Shown here: in pieces, positions 31,025 to 40,897 of the stretch
How the letters are laid out: every line of letters starts with the position of its first letter
Position numbering within the stretch: the stretch's first letter is position 1
Source of the DNA: Cylindrotheca closterium
Lineage: Eukaryota; Bacillariophyta; Bacillariophyceae; Bacillariales; Bacillariaceae
NCBI GenBank assembly: GCA_933822405.4
Contig: CAKOGP040002202.1
Coordinates: forward strand, 447,765 to 511,764
Length of the DNA: 64,000 nucleotides
Direction: 5' to 3'
The notes under the pieces: model-generated
Databases searched by the model: none
Told to the model about the DNA's origin: nothing
The model's input: only the letters and a program-made list of their open reading frames with translations
Made by a program: the position numbers and the translations under genes

Positions 31025-33808
31025 TTAGAATACATTGCCACCTGGAACACTAACAGATTCACCATAACCATACTGTCCATCGTGAAAGATCACAACGTTA
31101 CCATCGTACCACAACTTGTAGTAAGCGTCTGAGTATATTCGATGAATATTACCAGCACCACAACAGAGAGGATGAGTGAGTGAGTCGACCGTTCAATAAA
31201 CGATGTACAAATTTGGATCCCTATGCACTTACCACCAACCATTCCATCACCGTAAGAGTCCATGATTTTGAACGTGTGGACTCCATCGCTGCTCAAGCAT
31301 TCCGTGGTGTCGACAAAGTTTTCGCCAGATGGATAGTCGCCTCCTTGAACTACAATATTGCCATTTGGATCTTCCAACTCCCAGCTCACCTCCTCGCCCC
31401 ACTCGTCGGTTTGAAGCTGCAATCGAAACTCGTGGTTGCACGACCCAACTGTGGGGCTAGCGACGGGTGCTTGGTTGGGACTCCCGGATGGTGCCTGGTT
31501 CACCTGGCCACCTGGAACAGTCACTGATTCTCCGTTGGCGTACTGGCCGTCATGAGCAATCACAAGATTCTCATCGTACCAGAGCTTGTAGTAAGCACCT
31601 ACATTTCACAAATTCAAAGTCAAATCAATCAGCAAAAATGATGAAAAACTCAGATCTCTTCGTATACATACCACAACACATGCCATCACCATAGCTGTCC
31701 ATGATCCTGAAAATGTGCACACCATCGCTCTGCAAACATTCGGTTACCTCGATAAAGTTCTCACCAGATGGATAGTTGTCTCCTTGGACGACAACGTTCC
31801 CACTGGGATCTTCCACCTGCCAGCTCAACTCCTCGCCCCACTCGTCGGTCTGAATCTCCAAACGAAACGCATGTCCATTGCAAGAGCCAGTGGGACTGTT
31901 GACTGGAGGAGAGTTGGGTTTGGATTTGGAACCGGCGCTGGAGTTGGCCCAGGAGATGGGCCCGGCGTAGGATTGGGGGTTGGCGGAGGAGTGGAATTCG
32001 GAATCGGGGCAGGAGTAGGATTGGGAGTTGGTCCAGGAGTTGGCGCATTTGTTGGCACCGGTGTAGGATTGGGAGTTGGTGCTGGAGTTGGAGGGCTGTT
32101 ATTGTTCCCTCCCGGAAGTGGTACCACTTCCTCGCCCTCAAATTGACCATTCGACGAATACACCAGAGACCCATCAACGTAGAGTTCGTAGTTTCCAGCT
32201 GTACAGGTACAACACGACCAAGACATGAGAAATATACAAGAGGCATGAACGTGCTCAAGTCGACGATGCAGAAAGCTTACCTCCATACTCGCAGCAGATG
32301 CCATCATCATATGTGTCGCGAATGGTAAAAGTATAGTCAGTTCCGCTAGGTAGACAATCATCAATCTCAAACTTCGAGTTTGATCCATAACCATTTCCTT
32401 GAGCAATAGTGACGCCATTGGACCCAGTCACATCCCAGCTTGTCTCTTCCCCATATTCATCTGTCTGCAAGACCAAACGAAATTCGGAGCCAGCACATGG
32501 GGCGGATGTAGGAGCTACTGTTGGGGGGCCTGCCGTTTCCCGTGCTGTACAAGTGGAATCCTGAGCCTTCACTTCATCGACATAGCTTGTCATTCGGTTG
32601 ATATTTTCTTGCTTGAAACTATCCGGTCGGTCTCCATAGCTCATGATGTATTGATCTTCCCCTAAGACGTGCTCTGCACCCAAACTGTGCCCCAATTCGT
32701 GAGTGACAAGCAAGACGTGTTCGATTAATGGAAATCCATTAGAAATACTATTGACACCAACAGAATAGTCATCACAGAGAGCGGCTAGATAAGCGCACCC
32801 AGCAGCATCCGTTGGATACGGGTCTCCTCCAAAAAACAAGTGCGTGCTATCACAGCCTTGAGGTGGCCTTGGGTTGAATAGACCTCTGAAATTGTCAAGC
32901 AAAGCAGTGCTGTCGTTGTCGTCACAAACTGTATTGCCGTTATCAAGCATATTGCGGTATGGATCAGCGTTCGCCGAACAGGACCCTTCAATGCTACAAA
33001 GTTCAACTTTCATGCACAGCGGTGCGACATTGAAGAAAGGATTCATCAGTTCGATGATCGTATTGCCAAATGCCACTGCTCCTTCAGGCGTTCCATTGCC
33101 GACCTCAGCGCAAAAGCGGCTGTCATACCGGACAGCCAACCGAATCACCTTGTACTCAGAACAAGCTTGTTGAAGTTGTCTATCAGCATGCTGCATAGGC
33201 GTAATATCTGCGTCGATGGTCGAAGTCGAGCTAATGTACAACAAAATGGTTCGCATCACACATGAGAAACAATGAAATAAGATAGATATCTTGTCATCTT
33301 CTTACATGTCAACTTACTTTAGTTTTCTCTGTCCATGGGATCGCTTCTTTGCATCACCACGAAAACGACGCTTGGTTTTCTTTTCCGGATCAACATCAAT
33401 GTTCGCAATGGTCGTATAAATACATCCATGTTCTTCCAAATGCGGCATGGCAATTAGTTCTGTCCACTGCATGCTACCTTGGTTTAGTCGGGCTGCATGC
33501 GATGGCATCTTGTCGTTCAGATTCATCGTAACAATGATGGTGTCCTCATCTCCACAAGCGTGACTCTTGAAGACGTGCTTGCCGGAGGTGGGCTCAAGGT
33601 CTTTCATAGCAAACGAAACTTCGCAGTCATCTCCGAGCTTAAATGTGTTGCCAGAAGTGCAGAGGTTCTGCAGTTTTGGCTGGAAGCTGTCCACAAGTCG
33701 ATCCTTAGCACGGAGCTTTGAAAACTCCTTGTCCTTGATGTATCCACGGATGGAAGCAGCATAGCATGCAGAAAAGGTGAACAACAAGAGAGTGACGAAA
33801 AGCTTCAT
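31025..33808 (-). CDS. Secreted reprolysin-like metalloprotease with repeated modules, copy B
   Basis: Exons: 33808-33318, 33230-32281, 32198-31672 (same frame change as copy A), 31598-31233 and 31128-31025. The plan equals copy A at a constant offset of 5,641 bp over exons 1-3. The open frame extends 20 codons upstream to ATG 33868, but the signal peptide MKLFVTLLL argues for 33808. Exons 2-3 look identical to copy A. Exon 1 has a few substitutions (KLGDD for RLGDD, NLNDK for NLDDK). Exons 4-5 differ more (for example [19 protein letters not shown] against [19 protein letters not shown]), yet keep reading frame and splice sites. Zinc site [11 protein letters not shown] and Met-turn are intact. 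Confidence 0.75.
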
Positions 33809-33972
33809 GATGATGGTTTTGTTCCCAAGATATTTTGGATATTCAAATTGTGAGACGAGGGGTTTCAACTCTCTCTGTCACATTTTTGGTGGTATACTGA
33901 ATGTCCAAGAGCCGAAGATCTTGAGTGTTTCTCTGCAATCATAGTGTAATTAAAAGGAGCAAGATCTTTGAT

Positions 33973-34015
33973 CTTGGGCGTTTCTCTTTTCGCATTTATA
34001 TATTGATGACGTGTC
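33973..34015 (-). promoter_or_regulatory. Conserved promoter block with TGACGTGTC motif, copy B
   Basis: CTTGGGCGTTTCTCTTTTCGC then GATGACGTGTC, 165-210 bp upstream of the copy B start, matches the copy A block at 28261-28316 in sequence and order. Confidence 0.45.
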
Positions 34016-35748
34016 TCACGTTTGTCGCTTACACTGATAACGGACGGACCACAAGATCAGCCTCCAAGTTTTGTACCCACAATAATTAAAACAGTACCAG
34101 GTACTACATGCCTACCGGTACCATTGGTCGGTAGGTCTTTAAAGTGGCAGGCCAAAGAGTCTCCATCACCTTCCGTGAAACCTAGATATAGGCATCGTCG
34201 CCAAAAAATAATGCGAAACAATCATTCTGAGAGACATAATTGTTGAATGAATTATGTTTGTTCTTGGTCTTGGCCTTGCATGTTGGTCTTGAGTCTTGGT
34301 CTTTGGACGAAAGGTTTCTCCGTTTCATTCTACCGGATTTTATCAACTATCAGCCAATTGGACCAATTGCAGGCAATTACTTGTCGGGAGAGTCTCTCCC
34401 CACCCTCATCTCGAAACTTCAGCCTAAATCCTAAAGCAATCCTCCTAAAAAGACGAAATCATGAAATCAATAATTGAAAACCAGTGGCACTGTCTCAACC
34501 GTAATCGTCTGAAGCTCGGCAAAGACTATCTAGCAGTGCCAAAATAACTTTTGTGTTGGGGGCAGTGTGCATGTTCGGACTGTTCCATCGTAATATGTTG
34601 CCTTGACGTAATGTACCCGTGAAGTGCAGAGCTCGTCTGGACGTACTAATCAGCGCACTAGCCAGCGAATACACCAAGCTGGGGTGAAAACTGTGGTCCG
34701 AATTCGGAGCCACAGTCTTGACAAATTTTCATCTGCTGAACGGCTTGAGTTCACAAGAATGCCGTGTGTGACGAATGTCCTCTCATGGGGCTGACCAGCT
34801 GGTGTCACAAGTTTTATCAATGCCTCTTGCAGTAGCTTGTTCTTTCATCGAAAAAGCCAAGCTGTAGGGGCTTCATCATTGACATTTTTGGCTGCTGGTG
34901 GCTCTTGAAGAATCATCAATCTCACATGATGTTCATCCATTATGCGTCAGCAAAATACCAGAAGTCCGATGCCGTAGTTCTTCACGATGGACACCTGTCG
35001 ATCTTTTGGACAGCACGAATGTATCGCGGTAAATCCAGCTCAAACCAGCAACTCGAATACAAATCAAGTCTGTTTGGTAGTTTCAATGCAACTGGTGAAT
35101 TAGTTCACCAAATGTCTTGATAAATCCTACATCAAGGCCAAAAAGGATTCATTGCCTCTATTCCTGTAAATCCAGTGTTTCCACCCAAAGCATTCTTGAT
35201 TGTGTGGACGACAAGGTTTCTATTTCAACATGCAACTATTCGTCCCAACAATGGACCTTCTAACGTAAGCGGTCGAACCAATGGACTCAATAGTGGCTCC
35301 ATGAACGACGGTAGGGCGACCGTCATCTCAGTATTGCACCAGCAACCCCCTGTAAGTCCGATCTACACATATCGAACTTGTGTGCAAGTATACTGACAGA
35401 AAGATAGAGTTATTTCTTACCAGAGTCACTCCAAGAAACACCAAGCAGAAGAACCCGAAAAGAAGGCGCCAGTTGGCTATCTTCGATAGGTTTTGCTACA
35501 GTATTTATACAGTAATAGATTATTGCGCTGGGGGGGGAAAAGGTATTGCTTTCTAATCATAGTAGTCGATTCGATGTCCGAATCCTTGACCTATAAAATG
35601 GTCGTTCGTGGTTACGTTTATAGTCGGAGCCAGTCCCGACTCCCACTTATGAACCATGTCTCATCAACTGATGTGTAATCGTGTCTTTTGCGGAAGATAG
35701 TGAACCACTTTTTGCCAACGCAATCATTCATCAAACTCATTTTATACC
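34016..35748. other. Gene-poor region
   Basis: About 1.7 kb. It holds the diverged duplicate of the 28.6-kb flank (about 34615-34810) and GGTACC/CCGGTACC-rich patches (34096-34130). Reading frames are short and unsupported. A G-run sits near 35531. I see no RNA gene. Confidence 0.5.
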
Positions 35749-36870
35749 ATGTCTTTTCATTTTGGAGAACCAACTCAAAGAAACGATAGAAGAAAACGTC
35801 GTCGACGTTCGTTTGTCGACCACGCCATGACCGTAACGGTTTCTGATGAACAACAATCACAACACCATCCAAATCAGTTGTCACTCACATATTCATCACA
35901 ATCGCCAACGTTATTGTCGACGGGGGCCCAAAATTTATCCATATCAATACCAACCGCGAGTTTCGATGACACCCATTTTCCGGAGGGCTGTACTCCTATT
36001 CACCGAGGACAGCACAAACCCAGTGTCAAGGAGGCCGTCGTCTCTTATCATGGTGGTTTAGCACAACAACTGAACAAAGAAGGGGTCCAATGCATCCATC
36101 GTGGACTATATGAAGAGGCTGTTTCCAAAATTGCTAGAGCTATCCAGTTATTTCACTCTGATGGTGACTTGTCTAACAGGTCCTCCATCTCTCTCGGTGC
36201 AATCCTGAATCATCACTTCCAACAGCCATCTCCTGGGAGCTCGACACCATCATTGACAGAAACAAATCCAGATGATATTGACGACAGGAATGACGTGGAA
36301 ACCTCTAGAGAAAGAGATGTGTCTGATGATACTGACGGTGATTTTGTTTACAGCAGTGGGATCATGTTGCCGTCAAAATTCCAATCTCATGCAACGGGAG
36401 AAACCCTTCTTGTTGTTCTTTCCTTCAACCTGGCACTTGCTCATCATCTGTCCTGGACTACCAGGGAGGCTGCTTCGGATACATTGAGATTAAGCCATAT
36501 GGTTCAGTTGTACGAGCTAGCTTACAGGCTTGCATTTCAAATCCAGGCCAACAGCTCCGACGATGACATTTCACCTGAATTCAGTGAAATCTGCAATATG
36601 AGATTCACCTTGATCATCATCAACAACTTGTCACAAATCTATCAAGCTTTAAATGGTGAAGACAATTACCATAGGGTATTGGAAGGTCTGCTGAGTCATT
36701 TGATGGTGGTAGCCGTCGTGCAACAACAACACTCAAGATTCGCCACTGCAGATCGCAACAGAGGAGGGGTGGATAGATACGGTGCAGCAAGCATTGCAAT
36801 CAACCTGGATGGATTCTTTCAAAATGTTTTGCCATTGCTATTGAAAAGAAATAGTGCTGGAGCAGCCTAA
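35749..36870 (+). CDS. Unknown protein, related to the gene at 45994-46650
   Basis: 373 aa. The first 90 residues are basic and low-complexity (RRKRRRRS; possible nuclear signal). Then comes a helical region beginning near LNKEGVQCIHRGLYEEAVSKIARAI, with a TPR-like pattern (small residues spaced as in tetratricopeptide helices). A variable acidic insert follows, then VLSFNLALAHHL and LYELAYRLAFQI. The same ordered blocks (GVRFLRAGYFVDAI, MTYNLALAFHL, LYLQARRL) occur in the minus-strand gene near 46 kb, so both belong to one family. I infer a helical-repeat scaffold; the function is unknown. Confidence 0.65.
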   Translation: MSFHFGEPTQRNDRRKRRRRSFVDHAMTVTVSDEQQSQHHPNQLSLTYSSQSPTLLSTGAQNLSISIPTASFDDTHFPEGCTPIHRGQHKPSVKEAVVSYHGGLAQQLNKEGVQCIHRGLYEEAVSKIARAIQLFHSDGDLSNRSSISLGAILNHHFQQPSPGSSTPSLTETNPDDIDDRNDVETSRERDVSDDTDGDFVYSSGIMLPSKFQSHATGETLLVVLSFNLALAHHLSWTTREAASDTLRLSHMVQLYELAYRLAFQIQANSSDDDISPEFSEICNMRFTLIIINNLSQIYQALNGEDNYHRVLEGLLSHLMVVAVVQQQHSRFATADRNRGGVDRYGAASIAINLDGFFQNVLPLLLKRNSAGAA

Positions 36871-37121
36871 TCAAGAGATGTGGGTGGGCTTTCTTTGGGT
36901 CCCTGTCGCCAATTGTCTCTTGCTGTCAGGAAACTAGAGTTATTTAATTCGCTGCGTCCCTTTCACCAGCCTTTAGTAAAGAAACCTACGGTAGTCCTAG
37001 AGATATCTGTGCTACACACATATATTATGCCAATTGTGTTGTCAAATCTTCCTTTATCATTATTATGTTCAAAATTAGTATATATCTATTGCATGTATTT
37101 TTTTTCAATTTCCCCGCCCCA

Positions 37122-37943
37122 TTATGCGAGCACGATTCGTGTTCGTACTTCGTTCATCAACTTTAGTTTCTCGCACATGGCACGGGTGGCAAGCATGTAC
37201 TTTTCTACGTCTTGCTCGTCATCCATACCACGTTTCTGGGCCTCAATAGACGATGCCATAGCAGTGGCCCGGTACATTATTCTCAGTTTGTCATCATCGT
37301 GGTGTCCCTCCTGTCGTTGCAGTCCTTGCTCGGCAAAGACGCTGAGCCATCCATCAAACTTGGAGTCTCTTCTTCTGTGTGGGCACATGAGAGACTCCAG
37401 ACCTCTGCTGCAAAGTGCACGACCATTGTGGTCTTCACCGCGCATTACCTTTTGGGCAATAAGGTGGCATCGTTTTTCAATCCGAATGTATTCGGAAGCT
37501 TGGAACCACAAGGATTCCTTGTCGTGAGTGAGTTTGTAGACTGGAACGACGTGTCTGACCTTGACAGAGTTTTTGAAGGAAACACACGTTCGCTTTCGTA
37601 CTGGTGAGCCGAGCATAGGTAGGTTAAGTTCCATTTCTCCTGTCTGCTTGATGCTCGCTCGGCGTTTGCTTCCTCTTCTCTTGAGGCAGCTTCGTCTAAT
37701 AGGGTTAGCTTGCGATTCTGGGATGATGTCTACCTTCATCTGTCTGAAGCTGCTGTCTATAGCAGGGACATCCAGGCCTGTATCCCAGCTGCTAAAGCTG
37801 CTCGACTCCGAGAGGCTCAGAGGATCTTCTGAGTGATCAGTGGTCTCGTCTTCGGTTTCCGAGCATTCGTGCTGCTTGCACGGTATGGACATCATGGTGA
37901 ATGGATTCACTGTTTGTGGCTTGGTTCGTTTCAATACTGTCAT
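37122..37943 (-). CDS. Unknown protein with RKRTCVSF / LWF / RGLE motifs
   Basis: 273 aa. The N-terminal third is Ser/Asp/Glu-rich. A central block has RKRTCVSFKNSVKVRHV, then ESLWFQASEYIRI and SRGLESLMCPHRRR, then a mostly helical, charged C-terminus. The block order VSF...V.V...LWF...RGLE is one I associate with a family common in diatoms and of unknown function. CVSF resembles the RVxF docking motif for protein phosphatase 1, but this is only a pattern match. No membrane segment or signal peptide. Confidence 0.65.
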   Translation of the reverse strand: MTVLKRTKPQTVNPFTMMSIPCKQHECSETEDETTDHSEDPLSLSESSSFSSWDTGLDVPAIDSSFRQMKVDIIPESQANPIRRSCLKRRGSKRRASIKQTGEMELNLPMLGSPVRKRTCVSFKNSVKVRHVVPVYKLTHDKESLWFQASEYIRIEKRCHLIAQKVMRGEDHNGRALCSRGLESLMCPHRRRDSKFDGWLSVFAEQGLQRQEGHHDDDKLRIMYRATAMASSIEAQKRGMDDEQDVEKYMLATRAMCEKLKLMNEVRTRIVLA

Positions 37944-38571
37944 TTTGCTTTGTAGAAAGAGTAGAAGGATATTGATCTTCGTGCAAAAAAATTATGTCGA
38001 GAGAGGTGCGTTTTTGTGGCGAGAGAATATGATGTTCTTTTTGACATTTGGAGATCGGTTTCGCTTGGTACGACATCCTAGTACAGAAGTCTACGGCCTG
38101 CGGGAATTGATACCGGATCTTCGGTTTGGAAGCGCACGTTTTTTTTTGGGAAGTTGTCAATGCCGTGCACAAGGCACACTTCTGTTCTCGCGGACTTAAC
38201 ACTCCTGTTCGAGACTGATAAAAGGACGAACCATTGACCCCCAAGGAAGTCGCCAGAGAATGACGTTTCGAATAAACCAAAAACTGCTTAGTGTTTACGA
38301 ACACGAGTGATAAAAAAGGAAGAACCATCGACCCCCAAGGAAATCCCAGAGAATGAGGTTCTTTTCACATCAATTATCAAGATGACGCCAGATAGCCAAA
38401 TAGCCCAAAAACCTGTTTAACATTTACGAACACTCTATAAGAAGGCGCTAAATGTGTTAAAAGAAACAGGGATGACGCAAAGCGCCCATTTAAAGATTTG
38501 GTGGACTGAGTGCCGGTTCGCGAGAGAAATGTCTCTTGTGTTCGTTGTTTCCATCAGAAAATGATCACATC
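37944..38571. other. Intergenic region with imperfect direct repeat
   Basis: About 630 bp between two minus-strand genes; the repeat at 38213-38430 is the main structure. It should contain the promoter of the gene at 37122-37943. Confidence 0.45.
38213..38430. repeat. Imperfect direct repeat of about 100 bp, two copies
   Basis: GA.TGATAAAA.GGA.GAACCAT.GACCCCCAAGGAA begins both copies (38213 and 38306), and both end near TTTACGAACAC. Copy 2 carries an insertion of about 30 bp. Confidence 0.6.
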
Positions 38572-40365
38572 CTACTCCAAAAGTATCGCTATGGTCCCGT
38601 TGCCTTGATTCCTGCCCGGATACTCCCTCTTCAGAAGTTCGCCGTCAGTTCTTGTCAGGATACTTCTGCTATGCTTCTTGTGCTGCCGCAGGAGAACTCG
38701 GAAGCGATTAAGAGTATCCATTGCGTCAGTATAGCAACCTATCAAATGCCGTTGCTTTTTGGAATCATGCAGCAGAGAAAAGGATCGTCGCCCATGCAAC
38801 ATTCTCTGATTATTGAATACCAGGATTTCCCCTTCGTTCAGAGCATATTCCCAAGTGTAACGCTGGGCATAGCTGTTCAGCTCTCGTTCCAGTGACTGTG
38901 GAAGCATGCTACCTGACGATGCGTGACTGTCGATTAGGCACTCCATTGCCTGATACGCCATCGTGTAATCATCCATCAGCCGTTCTTGTTCCTTAAAACC
39001 CATGGTTGGTGGCAATAGCAATGGTCCTTCAAATGGTGGTGACCAATTGATCTCAATGATTGACTGGTCATATGAAGACACCACGATATGAGGTTTGGCA
39101 CTGACCATATCAGCACCTTCTCTTTGCTTGCAAAACGTTGCTTCCACCGAACACAGTATCTCGAATAAATCAGGTGCCAACCTTCTCAATTCCTCCGCTG
39201 CCGCCATTGCGTCAATCAAGATTGATTCTCCTCGTCCTGTATTGTCGTCTCCCTCGTGCAATGGTGCATTTTGGATGCAATGCAACAGTTGCAAGAATGG
39301 CTTGGATTCATAATAGGTCAAGTCTTGATGCGGGGGCAAGGCTTGCGAAGTGTAAGCAATGTTGTGTGCACCGGGCATTGATTTGACGTGAAAGACATCG
39401 CCATATAAGGAGCCATGAGAAAGGCGGCTGTTGCAAATACGCCGTCCCAAGTTGGCCACAATTGCTTCATTGGGGTCCTCGTTTTGAGATTTAGCAAGTG
39501 TATCCTCGGTAACTGCTGGAGCATTCTGTATCAAGACAGCTCCATGCTCCATTATATTTCCTAGTACGTTACAAACCATCGAGCTGGATGCGTCGTCGGT
39601 GGTCATAACTTCTTCATAGTCAAACTTTGGAATGGAAACTCCAGCAGTGTCGTCGTGCATCGCCCCAATAGCGACATCCTTTGTAACTCTTCGACTGGAG
39701 CTATTATTGTTCGGAGAAGCGAATCGAGCTAACCAGTCAACATCGTAGTATGATATTTCACCTGATTCCCAAACAACCTTCAGTCTCTCTTTGCTTTCTT
39801 CTTGCTGAACGGCCTGAGAAACGAGACCCTTTGGATGCAAGGATCCTGGTGGAGACGGCGGAAAATCGCATTCGACATCTGAAATCAATGCAATTTTAGC
39901 CGAGGCAATGGTGCATGTATTGACATCCAAATCTCCCAATGAGCGAAGCCTTTGTCCAGAGGATGGGTGGCAATATGTGGGATCGTTCACCCAAAGCCAA
40001 GCTGCATGGAATGTACCATCAACAATGATATGATCATGTGATATTGATATCAGTTTACCATTTTTGCTGATTTCGACTGTTCGTTCAGATTGCCCCTCAC
40101 CGTCAAAAGCAGCAGAGGAAGCCAAGGATCTGCTAATTTCTTTCTTCGTCAATGAACATTGTCGGATATGACTGAAAGAGTCGTGACATGGGTTGACGCT
40201 TGAAAGTTTTGGCGTCTGAGTTGTGTGGCAGTTGATATTACTTGGAAAACGTACTGCTGCTGAAGCCAGGCTGTGGGTACTTCGACAACTTGATGTGCGT
40301 GGTGATGGTAGGATAGAAAGTGGCTTTCTACTCCGCCTTGTGAAACAGATGACAGTCTTTGTCAT
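38572..40365 (-). CDS. Gamma-butyrobetaine / trimethyllysine hydroxylase-like 2-oxoglutarate dioxygenase
   Basis: 597 aa, intronless. Residues about 95-215 form the N-terminal domain seen in BBOX1 and TMLH (AWLWVNDPTYCHPSSGQR, then LKVVWESGEISYYDVDWL). The catalytic TauD/TfdA-type domain has the iron-binding HxD in PPHQDLTYYE (about residue 345), the following LQLLHCIQNA typical of BBOX, and the distal His in RMLHGRRSF (about 524). These enzymes hydroxylate gamma-butyrobetaine (last step of carnitine synthesis) or trimethyllysine (first step), using Fe(II), 2-oxoglutarate and O2. Sequence alone does not decide which. The Ser/Arg-rich N-terminal 60 residues may be a mitochondrial presequence. 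Confidence 0.85.
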   Translation of the reverse strand: MTKTVICFTRRSRKPLSILPSPRTSSCRSTHSLASAAVRFPSNINCHTTQTPKLSSVNPCHDSFSHIRQCSLTKKEISRSLASSAAFDGEGQSERTVEISKNGKLISISHDHIIVDGTFHAAWLWVNDPTYCHPSSGQRLRSLGDLDVNTCTIASAKIALISDVECDFPPSPPGSLHPKGLVSQAVQQEESKERLKVVWESGEISYYDVDWLARFASPNNNSSSRRVTKDVAIGAMHDDTAGVSIPKFDYEEVMTTDDASSSMVCNVLGNIMEHGAVLIQNAPAVTEDTLAKSQNEDPNEAIVANLGRRICNSRLSHGSLYGDVFHVKSMPGAHNIAYTSQALPPHQDLTYYESKPFLQLLHCIQNAPLHEGDDNTGRGESILIDAMAAAEELRRLAPDLFEILCSVEATFCKQREGADMVSAKPHIVVSSYDQSIIEINWSPPFEGPLLLPPTMGFKEQERLMDDYTMAYQAMECLIDSHASSGSMLPQSLERELNSYAQRYTWEYALNEGEILVFNNQRMLHGRRSFSLLHDSKKQRHLIGCYTDAMDTLNRFRVLLRQHKKHSRSILTRTDGELLKREYPGRNQGNGTIAILLE

Positions 40366-40897
40366 TGATGCGAACCCTAAGATTTTGCTTTCTCACTTTG
40401 TTTTATGCGTTGGAAGAAAACGATTGAAGATTTGCCTTTCAGAATTGGTGTCATGTGTCTGTGACGCGTCCGATATATTATAAGGACTTCAAAAGCTCTA
40501 CGGTACAGTATATTCCTGTTCTCCATCCTCTTTTCTTTTTTTTACAGCACCAAAAGAATAACCGCATCATCTTCTGAAATAAGACATGGCACCTGAAGAT
40601 TCAAACATGGCACTGTCCATGCATGTGCTCTTCCCTGTTCTCCCTTCTGTCTTGAACGATTAATCCATTCGCTCGTCTGCGCTGTGATCATGAATAATGA
40701 GAAAAAGGAGATAAGAATACGACCGCTGGAGACATGATCGTAACATGCAAACAAGAAAGAGAGTGACAATAATATTCAAGGCTATATGGCTATTCACAGT
40801 TTCTAGTTCTAAAGGTTCATTGACATCAAATGATTTACGTATACAGAGAGAAGAAATCATAAATCTCTCAGTAAACCCCGGTCAGTTGGAAAGCACC
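40366..40897. other. Intergenic region, nothing recognised
   Basis: 532 bp between the dioxygenase start and the 3' end of the serine protease (both minus strand). No conserved ORF or repeat. Confidence 0.5.

Noticed and set aside
36880..37527. 215-codon plus-strand ORF
   Set aside because: It overlaps the 37122-37943 minus-strand gene, whose protein has recognisable motifs; the plus frame reads like antisense.
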